Shown piece by piece: positions 1 to 8,956 of a DNA stretch of 64,000 nt; positions within the stretch are counted from its first letter, which is position 1, and every line of letters begins with the position of its first letter. Under the pieces are notes generated by a model. That model was not told the DNA's origin, made no database searches, and was given only the letters and a program-made list of their open reading frames with translations. A program made the translations under genes and the position numbers. This stretch comes from Velocimicrobium porci (GTDB lineage Bacteria > Bacillota > Clostridia > Lachnospirales > Lachnospiraceae), in contig NZ_VUMT01000002.1 of the NCBI RefSeq assembly GCF_009696045.1, positions 1 to 64,000 on the forward strand, given 5' to 3'.

Positions 1-438
1 TTTGGTTACTTTCATTTACTCACATCTCCTAAAGTTCAGTCCTTCCCACTATGTTTGCAACCACAATGGTACTATGACCTCTGCTGACTTCTTGCCATTC
101 GTTGTTACTACAAGTTTCATACTCTGTTTCCACTTGCTGACAAGACCTCCCTTGGTACCACACGTTTCTTTCTCTCCACATATCTGCCACATTTACCATA
201 GTTAATTCCGAGTAGTTATTGGACTTTGGTTTGTTAAGCAACCTTATCCTTAACTATAGCCTGATGTGATTTCTGTTCGTCAGACCAGAGATTCGCCGCC
301 ACCTTCCTTCAGATTCCCCTCGCGTTAATCATAGTCGTTGCTATGAATAGGACACCCTTGGTCTTGGCTGTATCCTTCCCACTACTAGGGCGGATTAGGG
401 ACTTTCACCCATTAGAAACGTGCGCCGCAAGGCGCACT
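1..438. mobile_element. End of an unidentified mobile element (partial)
   Basis: This stretch is visibly richer in GC than its neighbours and has no convincing coding frame. It ends at its right side with a hairpin, GTGCGCC-GCAA-GGCGCAC at 420-437, capped by a GNRA-type tetraloop. The open frames over it on both strands lack plausible starts or protein character. The membrane-protein frame on the minus strand runs into it and is cut off there, which suggests insertion. The general look recalls non-coding ends of IS or intron-like elements of Clostridia, but I cannot name the family, and the element continues off the left edge. Confidence 0.35.
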
Positions 439-666
439 TAGGAAAATGGAATACTCCAAATAAGAGTATTCCAATCATTGTCGTTAAAATCGCTATTATA
501 ATAGAAATAAAAACTGCTTTATAAATCGGGAAAATACAAGACATAAGATTAATTGCCGCACCAATTCCAATACCTATACATCCAATGGTTATACCATTTT
601 TAAGAAGCCCAAAACAATATATCTTCGTCTTGTTTTCTTTATAAATGTTACAATTTCTTTTTCCAT
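438..666 (-). pseudogene. Truncated, frameshifted small membrane protein
   Basis: An ATG at 664-666 follows a GGAG-type ribosome binding site just after the ABC-2 permease gene, so this was the next gene of that operon. The start frame reads about 25 residues, beginning MEKEIVTFIKKT, and stops shortly after a run of five A. The continuation with two hydrophobic segments lies in another frame and begins at the same run (NGITIGC, then IFPIYKAVFISIIIAIL). One base lost from the A run, or a sequencing error there, explains this. The second frame then enters the GC-rich hairpin at 420-437, so the 3' end appears lost to insertion. Function unknown. Confidence 0.55.
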
Positions 667-678
667 CGCCAACGCTCC

Positions 679-1581
679 TTATTTTCTCCTTGGTTTTCGG
701 ATTGGATTCAATCGTTTTGCTGCTATCCACAACAAAAAAACAGCTAAAATCAACTGAATCATAATACTGATACCAAACCAATGATTTAAAACATGCTTCT
801 CCACATCACCAAACACGGCTAAAAATCGTTCCAGATAAGTAGCATCTCCAAATTGTCCCGATACTAACGATACCATCGTAACTGCCGGATTGACTAAAAA
901 GATATAGGGAAGACCTGTTAATGTAGGTGGCATATAATCACCCGTTGCACCAGAAGCATAATACTGTGTATCATATGCGCTGACTGAAACCATCCGAATC
1001 ACATAAGCAATTATAATTGTTCCAAATAGCAGGATAATTAATGTACTGTAAGTAAATATGGTAGCCGGAACTGTTTTCTTAAAAACAGTAGAAAAAAAGA
1101 TTCCGATGCTCCCTATAAATATTGCCGTAATACCAGTTACAAAGAAAAGCACAAGTATATCCTTAATTTCAACTCCTCCAACCGTAAAAATAATTGAAAG
1201 TACAGGAATACTTGAAATTACTAAAAGTAACGTTTCACTAATCGAAGAGGCTAGTTTACCAACTATAATCTGATAAGGTTTCATTGTTGTTGTCAACAAG
1301 ATTTCTAACGTCTGCCGTTCTCTTTCTCCAGATATTGCACTGGAAGTAAATGCAGGAATAACAAACAAGACCAGGCCAAATTGGACACAAGCAATCAACA
1401 AATAGATTGATAACACATTTGAATATTGAATTACACCACTATAATCACCTAAAAATGTAAAGTGAAATGCTAACAAACTGATTAATGCTAAAACTGCATT
1501 ATAAGCAAAAATAATCAGTGACATTCGAATGGTTCGGACACTTATTTTCAACTCCTTTTTATATACCGGATTAATTCTCAT
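679..1581 (-). CDS. ABC-2 type transporter permease
   Basis: This integral membrane subunit of an ABC transporter has about 300 residues and six hydrophobic segments: two in the first 85 residues, a cluster at about 105-190, and one at the C-terminus (about 275-290). A cytoplasmic loop with SGERERQTLEILLTTTMKP between the second and third segments is typical of ABC-2 permeases that couple to their ATPase. I chose the ATG at 1581 because GGAGG lies 7-8 nt before it; a GTG at 1590 would abut the same site. The gene overlaps the end of the ATPase gene, so the two are probably translationally coupled. Substrate unknown. Confidence 0.85.
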   Translation of the reverse strand: MRINPVYKKELKISVRTIRMSLIIFAYNAVLALISLLAFHFTFLGDYSGVIQYSNVLSIYLLIACVQFGLVLFVIPAFTSSAISGERERQTLEILLTTTMKPYQIIVGKLASSISETLLLVISSIPVLSIIFTVGGVEIKDILVLFFVTGITAIFIGSIGIFFSTVFKKTVPATIFTYSTLIILLFGTIIIAYVIRMVSVSAYDTQYYASGATGDYMPPTLTGLPYIFLVNPAVTMVSLVSGQFGDATYLERFLAVFGDVEKHVLNHWFGISIMIQLILAVFLLWIAAKRLNPIRKPRRK

Positions 1582-2521
1582 TCTCTGCACCTCCAGACAT
1601 GTCTTCTCTCTCTGTAATCTGCATAAACAGAGATTCTAAATTTCCTTCTTCTCTTGAAAACGAATGAATACTCACTTTGGAAGCTATTAAAGACTGTAAC
1701 AGCATTGCTTCTTCTCTCTGTCCACCACGAAAGCCAATGGATATGCTTCCTTCTTTTATTGAAATATTTTCAACCAACGGATTTTCTTTCAAAAGCCGAA
1801 TTACTAAGTCCTGTTCATCTAACACTTTTATTACTAATGGATTCGATGAATTCATCGTATTCATTATCTCCTGCACAGTTCCTTTTACAACCATTTTTCC
1901 ATGTTCAATAATTCCAATGGAGGAACACATTTCCGCAAGTTCCGGCAAAATATGAGAACTAATCAAAATTGTCTTTCCCATGCTGCTTAAATTTTTTAAT
2001 ATTTCCTTCATTTCCACTCTTGCCCTAGGGTCTAAACCCGATGCAGGCTCATCTAAAATAAGCAGCTCCGGATTATGAACAAGACTTCTTGCAAGGCACA
2101 AACGCTGTTTCATTCCACGCGACAATCCATCCACATAGTTTTCTGCTTTATCCGATAAATTAACTAATTCCATTAAATCATAACATAATTTTTTTGCTTC
2201 TTTCCCTTCGATTCCATAAATTGAAGCATAAAATTCCATATACTCAATTACCTTTAAGTTGTCATATACACCAAAGAAATCCGGCATATAGCCAATCTTC
2301 TTTTTTAAAGCCTGACGGTCACGAATTGCATCAATATCATCTACAAATACTTCGCCGGAATCTGCACTTAACAGCCCTGATACAATTTTCATTGTTGTTG
2401 TCTTCCCTGCACCATTTGGTCCAACAAATCCAAATAACTCTCCTTTTGAAATTTCCAGATTTAATCCATCTAAGGCCTTAAATTTCCCATAGCGCTTATA
2501 CAAATTATGAATTTCTAACAT
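1571..2521 (-). CDS. ABC transporter ATP-binding protein
   Basis: A 316-residue ATPase that would energise the neighbouring ABC-2 permease at the inner face of the membrane. It shows Walker A (GPNGAGKTT, residues 34-42), the ABC signature LSRGMKQR near 133, Walker B LLILDEP near 154 and a switch histidine in SSHILPE. The C-terminal 90 residues form the variable extension usual in CcmA/NatA-like ATPases. Its start codon adjoins the stop of the 794-aa gene upstream, and its end overlaps the permease start, so this is a tight operon. The substrate cannot be read from sequence. Confidence 0.92.
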   Translation of the reverse strand: MLEIHNLYKRYGKFKALDGLNLEISKGELFGFVGPNGAGKTTTMKIVSGLLSADSGEVFVDDIDAIRDRQALKKKIGYMPDFFGVYDNLKVIEYMEFYASIYGIEGKEAKKLCYDLMELVNLSDKAENYVDGLSRGMKQRLCLARSLVHNPELLILDEPASGLDPRARVEMKEILKNLSSMGKTILISSHILPELAEMCSSIGIIEHGKMVVKGTVQEIMNTMNSSNPLVIKVLDEQDLVIRLLKENPLVENISIKEGSISIGFRGGQREEAMLLQSLIASKVSIHSFSREEGNLESLFMQITEREDMSGGAENEN

Positions 2522-4905
2522 TAGTTGGCCTCCTTTATTGCAGATAATACCGGCATTATTATATTTATATCCTGATGATTTTTCAAATCAGGCACGAACT
2601 GCATTTTCATCACATTGTCTTTATCAATATAGGAAGATATATTCTTTAAACTTCCCTCTTTACCACCTATAAATACTTTTTCATATTTCTTCTTATCAAA
2701 ATTAAACAATAAAACCTCTCCGTAAAATGCCTGATATTGTTGAGCATGTTTATTAATCTCCGGATTCAATTCTTTATTATAATGGAGTTCTTTGATTTTA
2801 TCATCGGAATCAAACTGTACCCTAAGCATCACTGGTTCTGAAAGTGAATTTGCAAAACCATAAGAGCCTTCTAATACTTCATAATAAGAGCTAATATCAG
2901 GAATGGTTATTGTTTTATTATTTTGATAATTTATTTCTATAGGAAAGATTATAATATGAATTCCTTCTTTTTTTATTTTCAAATCATTTACAATAGAGTT
3001 TTTAGATTGTTCTGTAAAACCAAAAATCTGACTGTTATTTTCCATGGAATGTTGTAATAAATAGTATTGCATGGAATAAAACATACGTTTTACTGATTCA
3101 TCCGGATTGTTATAAGGCTCTCCTCCTGCCAATTTGCTAATTATCGAATCATCATATATTGTTTCCGCATTTAAGCTATACTCTTTACAATTCTTTAGAC
3201 TAACTGTTGCACCTTTATTTAAGTCACCAATCTGATATATCTTATGTCCTAATAAAGCAACCGCATTTTTTATATTATAATTACTATTGTTTGTTATTGT
3301 TCCTTCATATTTAAAATTCTTAAATGCTAAGTTAGAAGTTAACTCACCTTTTTCTTTTTTTATCCCGGACATTTTAAAATCTGCACTTTCAAAGGAAGCA
3401 CAATTTTTCATTACAATGCGATTGGATTTTGCTCCATAATTAATGTCAATATTATATTCTTCTTTCAAATTATATTCCGGGTCATACCATGTTTCTAAAG
3501 TATTTGATATAATAGAGTACTTTTTTGGAATATCAACACCGTACTCTCTGTTAAACGGAGCCATAAGCCGGAAATATACTTCTTCTCTGGCAGAACCGGA
3601 AGAAATATTGGATACCGTCAAATAATTTAACATTGGTTCTTTTAATCTTGTACTTCCTCCCAATACAAAAATCAGGAAAGAAAAAATTACCGCAACTCCA
3701 GGAATACATACCCACATATAATTTCTTTTATCTGCTTTTTTTAAAACAAAGTAAAGAGGTGGTCCAACAAATAACAAATAAACAACCAATATAACCGCAT
3801 ACTTCCCTACTTTTGGAATTTCATCACTATTGACAACATTCAGACTATTACTTAAATTATAAAACCCATCCTGATTATTTCCATTATATTCCATATTGAT
3901 TTGTTTCTTCTTATTTTCACTAATGTTATCTTTAATTAGTGATGTAACCTCACCCCCTACAGTACTAAAAAATTTATCCTCAAGTCCAAGATCAAACTGG
4001 AATATACATACATTTCCAAGTCCAATACTCTTTTTCTGCATCAAATCATGTTTGTCTTGCTTTATTACCGTTTTAGCGTCATCCAGAATAATGTCACTTA
4101 TGTCTTTCGTAATTTTCTTTTCATTTCCAATAGAAATCTGCTTTTTTTCAACTGTTTTCATTGTACCCGTAAGAAATTCATCTTTAAATAATTGCATTGT
4201 TTTATTACCGGTACTTCCAGTTCCCAGCACTAAAGTTCCACCACTTTGAACAAATTCCTTTAAAGCGGAATACTGGTCTTCATTAAACTGTTTTGTATTA
4301 AAATTATTAATTACAATAATATCTAGCATATCAAGCAATTTTTCATCTTCCGGAAAAGAATCTACGCTTAACAAAACAGGTTTCAATTTTTCATCTGCCA
4401 GGTAACTCAATGCCAAAGAATCATCTGAAAGAATTCCTGCATACAAAGTTTCCTGGTTACTTTCTATTGTAATCCTTACTGCCTTCCTTAAAACTGTAGC
4501 TTTCTTTTCATTTACAATGGAAAATTTTATTTTTTCGTTAGCAAATGTGACAGGAATTGCAAATTCAATCTTTTTTGTTTCTCCTTTAGCAATTGCAATA
4601 TCTTTACTATAGCGTATACTTTTATTCTCATTATTCGGAATCAATACACAAAGCTTACCTTCAAAGTCATCTCCATTATTTGTTATCTGAGTCCATACTC
4701 CCATATTTCTTCCATATTTTACACGTTTTCCATAACCATACGTAATTTTCATTACCAGCTGATCTGATTCTACTGTTTCTTCTTTGCTTGTTTGAATATT
4801 AGCCGCTACTGCTGTTTTATATTCTACAAAACCTGTCAACAGAAAAAATACACAACTTATTCCAAGTAATATTTTCCATAATTTCTGTTTTTTTAACATA
4901 ATCAT
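2521..4905 (-). CDS. Large membrane-anchored protein of the ABC operon
   Basis: A 794-residue protein with an N-terminal membrane or signal segment (about residues 11-30), a long extracytoplasmic region, and two close membrane helices near residues 370-430 (GKYAVILVVYLLFVGPPLYF and a second one). Residues about 160-310 resemble a glutamine-amidotransferase-like fold as seen in DUF4350-type proteins, with FVQSGGTLVLGTG as the clearest motif; no catalytic Cys-His pair is evident. The C-terminal half is again predicted outside. It is the first structural gene after the histidine kinase and directly precedes the ATPase. I infer an accessory or sensing subunit of this exporter; its true function is unknown. 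Confidence 0.7.
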   Translation of the reverse strand: MIMLKKQKLWKILLGISCVFFLLTGFVEYKTAVAANIQTSKEETVESDQLVMKITYGYGKRVKYGRNMGVWTQITNNGDDFEGKLCVLIPNNENKSIRYSKDIAIAKGETKKIEFAIPVTFANEKIKFSIVNEKKATVLRKAVRITIESNQETLYAGILSDDSLALSYLADEKLKPVLLSVDSFPEDEKLLDMLDIIVINNFNTKQFNEDQYSALKEFVQSGGTLVLGTGSTGNKTMQLFKDEFLTGTMKTVEKKQISIGNEKKITKDISDIILDDAKTVIKQDKHDLMQKKSIGLGNVCIFQFDLGLEDKFFSTVGGEVTSLIKDNISENKKKQINMEYNGNNQDGFYNLSNSLNVVNSDEIPKVGKYAVILVVYLLFVGPPLYFVLKKADKRNYMWVCIPGVAVIFSFLIFVLGGSTRLKEPMLNYLTVSNISSGSAREEVYFRLMAPFNREYGVDIPKKYSIISNTLETWYDPEYNLKEEYNIDINYGAKSNRIVMKNCASFESADFKMSGIKKEKGELTSNLAFKNFKYEGTITNNSNYNIKNAVALLGHKIYQIGDLNKGATVSLKNCKEYSLNAETIYDDSIISKLAGGEPYNNPDESVKRMFYSMQYYLLQHSMENNSQIFGFTEQSKNSIVNDLKIKKEGIHIIIFPIEINYQNNKTITIPDISSYYEVLEGSYGFANSLSEPVMLRVQFDSDDKIKELHYNKELNPEINKHAQQYQAFYGEVLLFNFDKKKYEKVFIGGKEGSLKNISSYIDKDNVMKMQFVPDLKNHQDINIIMPVLSAIKEAN

Positions 4906-4953
4906 ATTTTATTATCACAATAAATCTGCGATATTTTCCCTTCCTTTCATAAT

Positions 4954-4976
4954 ATGATATTGGGGTCAAAAGATAT
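4954..4976. repeat. Solo end of the 188-bp MITE-like repeat
   Basis: These 23 bases match the right end of the element at 50973-51160 in inverse orientation with two differences; the core is GGGGTCAAAAGATAT. The copy lies immediately after the histidine kinase stop codon. No partner end is visible nearby, so it looks like a leftover or a recruited fragment of the same repeat family. Confidence 0.6.
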
Positions 4977-4979
4977 TTC

Positions 4980-6221
4980 TTATTGTTCATCTGCAAGTTT
5001 TAAAATCACTTCAAATGTAGTACCTTCTAACGAACTTGATGCCTTAATCGTTCCATCATGCATCATTATAATTTTTTTTGCAATTGCTAATCCAAGACCT
5101 GTTCCTCCTGTTTCAGTAGAACGAGAATTCTCAACGCGATAAAATCGGTCAAAAATATAGTCTAAATCAGCTTCTGGAATTACTTCTCCATAATTTACAA
5201 TTGATACTGATACATAAGAATAATTTTTATTCACAAAAATCCGCAGATTTTTTCCGTCCCTTCCATATTTTATCGCATTACCAATCAAATTCGAAAACGC
5301 CCTGGCTAACAAATCGCCATCTCCAATTACAACCGCATTTTCACAGTTATGAGAAAATTCATATTCTAGTTTTGCATCCTCCAATGCAGGATAAAATTCT
5401 TCCACCATCTGTTCCATAAATTTTACCATATCAATCGGCATGGACTTAGCCACAACCTCTTCTGAACTATACTTTGTATAGCTAAATAAGTCGCCAATTA
5501 GTTTTTCCAATCGAAGTGATTTCTCATAAGCAACGGAAATATATTTTTTCCTTGTTTCTTCATCTAAATTTTCACTTTTTATTGTCAGATTTAAGTAACC
5601 AATAATGGATGTCAAGGGAGTCCGAAGATCATGAGCTACATTAGTTATTAAATCATTTTTTGCTTTTTCATTTTTTCGTTCACTCTCAATCAGAATATTG
5701 ATATCATCAGCCATCTTATTTAAACAGTCTGCAATAAACGCAAATTCATCTTTATCGTCTATTATAATTCTTGTAGATAAGTCGCCAGTCGCAATCTGAT
5801 TGATTCCATTTACAATCCGCTTTAAATAAATAGAAAATTTCTTTGTTAAAAGTAAAAAATAAAATATAAATAATGCAATTCCAATTAAAGTTACAAAGAA
5901 TACAAACAACCCAATCATCGGTTTTCCCATTTGAGGGTCGATTTTATTTAAATAATTGACGGAACCGTTTACAACAGCACCATTCAATTGCTGCTTCATC
6001 TCCTCTGCTCTGGTTAATCCGATTGGTTTTCCTTGTATATCACGGATAAAATAACAGACCATTCTCGCTAATATTATAATTGCGGCTTCTGATAAGATTG
6101 TATAGAGCAAACTGAGCAGACTATATAAAACGATTTTAAAACGAAAACTTTTTACAAAACTTATCTCATTATTTTTCAATTTTGTATCCAACTCCCCAGA
6201 CTGTTTTAATAATTTGTGCAT
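4980..6221 (-). CDS. Sensor histidine kinase (VanS-like)
   Basis: A membrane histidine kinase of 413 residues that would phosphorylate the response regulator encoded just upstream. It has two transmembrane helices (about residues 28-58 and 101-125) around a short extracellular loop, a HAMP region to about 180, the HisKA motif NVAHDLRTPLTS with His197 as phosphoacceptor, an N box (NLIGNAIKYG) near 310 and G boxes (GGTGLGLAIAKK) near 380. The ATG at 6221 has no good ribosome binding site and overlaps the regulator by 53 bp. A TTG at 6179, preceded by GGGGAG, is an alternative start that would remove 14 residues. The stimulus is unknown. Confidence 0.9.
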   Translation of the reverse strand: MHKLLKQSGELDTKLKNNEISFVKSFRFKIVLYSLLSLLYTILSEAAIIILARMVCYFIRDIQGKPIGLTRAEEMKQQLNGAVVNGSVNYLNKIDPQMGKPMIGLFVFFVTLIGIALFIFYFLLLTKKFSIYLKRIVNGINQIATGDLSTRIIIDDKDEFAFIADCLNKMADDINILIESERKNEKAKNDLITNVAHDLRTPLTSIIGYLNLTIKSENLDEETRKKYISVAYEKSLRLEKLIGDLFSYTKYSSEEVVAKSMPIDMVKFMEQMVEEFYPALEDAKLEYEFSHNCENAVVIGDGDLLARAFSNLIGNAIKYGRDGKNLRIFVNKNYSYVSVSIVNYGEVIPEADLDYIFDRFYRVENSRSTETGGTGLGLAIAKKIIMMHDGTIKASSSLEGTTFEVILKLADEQ

Positions 6222-6870
6222 TTCTAGAATCTAATTCTATTTTTTCTCTTAGTCTTCTAATATGTACCATGACTGTATTATTCGCCTCGTACATTTTTTC
6301 ATTCCATACTGTTTCAAAAATTTCTTCTGTACTAAATACCTTACCCGGATTACTTGCAAGAAGATATAAAATATCAAATTCAATTGGTGTTAATTTTACA
6401 TCCCTGTCATATGCAATGACCTTATGCGTTTCTTTATTAATTGCAAGATGCTCCAAATAGATTTCTTTCAAAGGCTCTTTTCCTTGAGAATTAGGATTAA
6501 ATGTTGTATATCTGCGAAGCTGGGATTTTACCCTGGCTGTCAATTCTAATGGATTAAATGGTTTAATCACATAATCATCGGCTCCACTTCCCAAACCTAC
6601 GATTTTATCCAAATCCGTTGATTTGGCACTTAGCATAATAATAGGGATTGTACTTGTTTCGCGAATCATCTTACACATCTCAATCCCATCAATCCCCGGC
6701 ATCATAATATCTAATATTGCCAATTTTATATCATTTTGTTTCAACAGTTCTAATCCCTCTTTTGCGTTATATGCTTTGAATACGCTATAACCATCCCCAA
6801 CTAAATGAATTTCTACTAAGTCTGCAATTTCTTTATCATCATCTACAACTAAAATACTAATTTGTTCCAT
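6169..6870 (-). CDS. OmpR/PhoB-family response regulator
   Basis: A 233-residue DNA-binding regulator. The receiver domain has the acidic pocket at residues 10-12 (VVDDD), the phosphoacceptor Asp54 in LDIMMPG and Lys103 in VIKPF. The C-terminal half is a winged helix of the Trans_reg_C type (TPIEFDILYLLASNPG, ending VWGVGYKIEK). I start it at the ATG at 6870, which is preceded by GAAGG, because the upstream in-frame ATG would add nine charged residues absent from the family. It leads the operon with the kinase and ABC genes and probably controls them. Confidence 0.93.
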   Translation of the reverse strand: MEQISILVVDDDKEIADLVEIHLVGDGYSVFKAYNAKEGLELLKQNDIKLAILDIMMPGIDGIEMCKMIRETSTIPIIMLSAKSTDLDKIVGLGSGADDYVIKPFNPLELTARVKSQLRRYTTFNPNSQGKEPLKEIYLEHLAINKETHKVIAYDRDVKLTPIEFDILYLLASNPGKVFSTEEIFETVWNEKMYEANNTVMVHIRRLREKIELDSRNAQIIKTVWGVGYKIEK

Positions 6871-7007
6871 CTCTTTCCTTCTTTCTATTTTTCCCATTTC
6901 TTTACTTCTCGTTATATATAAAATTTAAAAGCTAATTTTACTATACCATATGTACTATCGTATTTCCTTAAAAAAAACTTACGTTATTCTTTATTTTAAA
7001 AAAATTT

Positions 7008-7049
7008 GGCTGTTGCAAAATACAGACTTCAATCTATTTTGCAACAGCC
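7008..7049 (-). terminator. Rho-independent terminator after the DUF6142-like gene
   Basis: A perfect 14-bp inverted repeat (GGCTGTTGCAAAAT at 7008-7021, complement at 7036-7049) is followed on the minus strand by AAATTTTTTT. It ends transcription of the VanZ/DUF6142 gene pair. It also separates them from the two-component operon. Confidence 0.8.
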
Positions 7050-7071
7050 TAAACACACTGCATATAACTAT

Positions 7072-7437
7072 TTATAAAATTCCAGAAACATATAATGTCA
7101 AATATACAATCATTAATATGCCATTTAAAATTCCTCCTATAACCGGAAAACGATAATGAATATCTCTTTTTCTCAGTGCAATCATAGCAAGTACAAATCC
7201 TACAATACTTATTAGCATTGAAAGTACTCCAACTACACCTGCCATCAAACCACTTGTCCCTTTTGCGTTTCCAGATAATACACAAAGAATTATAAATGCA
7301 AATAATGAAACAATTCCAAAACCAAATGAAATTATCCCCTGTATTGGATGTGTACGGACAGAAAATTTATATTTTCCACTACGGGCTTTCTTTACTTTTC
7401 TTGGTATCTTATCTTGTCTTCTCTTATTCTTAATCAT
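7072..7437 (-). CDS. DUF6142-like small membrane protein
   Basis: A 121-residue protein with a basic N-terminus (MIKNKRRQDKIPRK) and three hydrophobic segments, at about residues 30-55, 62-85 and 95-118. The arrangement and the GIISFGFGIVSLFAF opening of the first helix match small uncharacterised membrane proteins of Lachnospiraceae (DUF6142 type). The start at 7437 is supported by AGAGG ten bases upstream; the longer frame has no such site. It lies 13 bp after the VanZ gene and before a strong terminator, so the two are co-transcribed. Function unknown. Confidence 0.65.
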   Translation of the reverse strand: MIKNKRRQDKIPRKVKKARSGKYKFSVRTHPIQGIISFGFGIVSLFAFIILCVLSGNAKGTSGLMAGVVGVLSMLISIVGFVLAMIALRKRDIHYRFPVIGGILNGILMIVYLTLYVSGIL

Positions 7438-7450
7438 AATTATAATCCTC

Positions 7451-7933
7451 TTATCTCTCTTTTTTTGATGGCTTGATAAATAGTCCGCAAATAGAGAACG
7501 CAATATATCCTAACGTCCCTCCGACCGTATTCAGAAAAATATCATCTACATCAAAAATTCCCACTTTAAAAACAAGCTGAAGTATTTCGATTGTCAAAGT
7601 CAGCTCTAAACTCAACAAAAATATATGAATAAACTTGCGATTTTTCGGGCTAATAATGGGAAGTATAAAACCAAACGGAGCAAATGCAGCTACATTTAAT
7701 ACTACATTTAAGAAAAAGTATTGAAAACTGCCATGTCGAAGACACCAAAAACCTCGCTTGATTTCTTGAAATAAAGTCAGATTATACCGATACACGCTTC
7801 CTACATCAGACCGGTTAAGTCCTTCACTAAAAAACAGAAAGTATGCCATAATCATCATGTATATAATAAAGAGAACCCAAGTGACCTTACGAATATACTT
7901 TTTTTGCTTTCTTGTAAACGTCAATTGATTCAC
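7451..7933 (-). CDS. VanZ family protein
   Basis: A membrane protein of about 160 residues with four hydrophobic helices. The motifs NVVLNVAAFAPFGFILP and DVDDIFLNTVGGTLGYI are the typical VanZ signatures; the family includes the teicoplanin resistance protein VanZ. The longest frame begins with GTG at 7933, which abuts its AGGAG; a TTG at 7924 has better spacing. Nothing around it suggests a glycopeptide resistance cluster, so a resistance role should not be assumed. Confidence 0.82.
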   Translation of the reverse strand: MNQLTFTRKQKKYIRKVTWVLFIIYMMIMAYFLFFSEGLNRSDVGSVYRYNLTLFQEIKRGFWCLRHGSFQYFFLNVVLNVAAFAPFGFILPIISPKNRKFIHIFLLSLELTLTIEILQLVFKVGIFDVDDIFLNTVGGTLGYIAFSICGLFIKPSKKER

Positions 7934-8001
7934 TCCTACTTTTTATTCAACTCTTTTGATTATATACGAGATGTCAAATTGTGTAAAGCATTTTTTTCAT
8001 T

Positions 8002-8784
8002 TTAAAGCTTATTATTATCTTTTAATTCACTAATTTCTTCAATAGAAAATCCGGTCATTTTAGAAATCATTTCTAAGGGGATGTTTTCTTTTAACATTGC
8101 ACAAGTTACTTCAATTTTTCCTTCTTTTCTACCTTCTTCCATTTTTTCCTGATCTCTCATAAATAACGTCATAAACTCGCGCCTCCATTCTTTATTTTCT
8201 TTTACCCATTCTACTTCTTTATCCAGTTTTTTCACAAACCTATTTTCTGTTTTCTTACCTGCCACATAATCCAAAAATGCTCTTAGAGTTTCATTTACAT
8301 CATCAACTGTTCCCATTGCATTTAAAAATATTTTCGTTGTGCCATCGTTTAAGGCAATATTTTCTTCCTTACATCTGTTTTCAAAAGTATATATATGTCT
8401 CCCCTTCCCAAAAGCATCAAAAGTACAAATAAATATAACATAGCTCCGATTTAGCTTTTTATAGTTTTCCCCTTTATCAATTAAATTTAAATCAATCATT
8501 CCCTGATAATATCGACTTCTTTTCGGCAATTCTCCTGTATTTACAGTCTGCATTTCAACATTAAATACGGTTTCTCTCCTATCACTAACGTAAACATCTA
8601 ATCTCACGCTTTTAGAGTCTTTCGAAATATCAATCGCTTTCTGTTCTTCCAAATATTGTATTGAATCAATATTGACACCCAAAATTGTTTCAATAAGTTC
8701 TTTACAAATCTCTGCATTTCTCATAACTCTTCCAAACAAAAAATCATTTGATATACTAATTTTCTCCCAATTAATCTGTTTCAT
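8002..8784 (-). CDS. Rpn family PD-(D/E)XK nuclease
   Basis: A 260-residue protein of the Rpn recombination-promoting nuclease / PDDEXK transposase-like family. The N-terminus NDFLFGRVMRN is the usual family opening. LDVYV (Asp near residue 73) followed by FNVEMQ (Glu and Gln near 87-89) supplies the PD-(D/E)XK active site pattern. The C-terminal tail carries an acidic and basic stretch (EKMEEGRKEGKIEV), as is common in the family. It stands alone between the VanZ pair and pheT. The family is frequent in Lachnospiraceae, often in many copies, and probably acts on DNA; the role here is not known. Confidence 0.85.
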   Translation of the reverse strand: MKQINWEKISISNDFLFGRVMRNAEICKELIETILGVNIDSIQYLEEQKAIDISKDSKSVRLDVYVSDRRETVFNVEMQTVNTGELPKRSRYYQGMIDLNLIDKGENYKKLNRSYVIFICTFDAFGKGRHIYTFENRCKEENIALNDGTTKIFLNAMGTVDDVNETLRAFLDYVAGKKTENRFVKKLDKEVEWVKENKEWRREFMTLFMRDQEKMEEGRKEGKIEVTCAMLKENIPLEMISKMTGFSIEEISELKDNNKL

Positions 8785-8880
8785 TTGTCCTCCAGTTTCT
8801 TCTCACACTGGAATATCCTCTTATCTTCATTATAGCATTTTTTATTGAAAGAACAACAAGCAAAAATAGTAAAATAAAGA

Positions 8881-8932
8881 AGAAGCCACCGACTAAGAAT
8901 AAATCTTAGTGCGACAGCCACGTCTTAAAACA
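8881..8932 (-). terminator. Possible terminator after pheT
   Basis: The minus strand holds CTAAGA-TTTAT-TCTTAG flanked by imperfectly complementary GTGGCTGTC and GGTGGCTTC arms, followed by TTCTTTATTTT. The stem is imperfect, so the assignment is weak, but it is the only such structure between pheT and the Rpn gene. Confidence 0.4.
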
Positions 8933-8956
8933 GATATGATATATTATCCTATCTAA

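Noticed and set aside
2-241. Two overlapping open frames, one on each strand, at the left edge
   Set aside because: No ribosome binding site or protein character; they lie in the non-coding end of an inserted sequence.
540-666. Programmed ribosomal frameshift at the five-A run
   Set aside because: The downstream frame is cut by an inserted sequence, so gene decay or a sequencing error is simpler than programmed shifting.
7451-7933. Glycopeptide resistance locus suggested by the VanZ-like gene and VanS-like kinase
   Set aside because: No vanHAX-type ligase or dehydrogenase genes are present, and VanZ-like genes are common outside resistance clusters.
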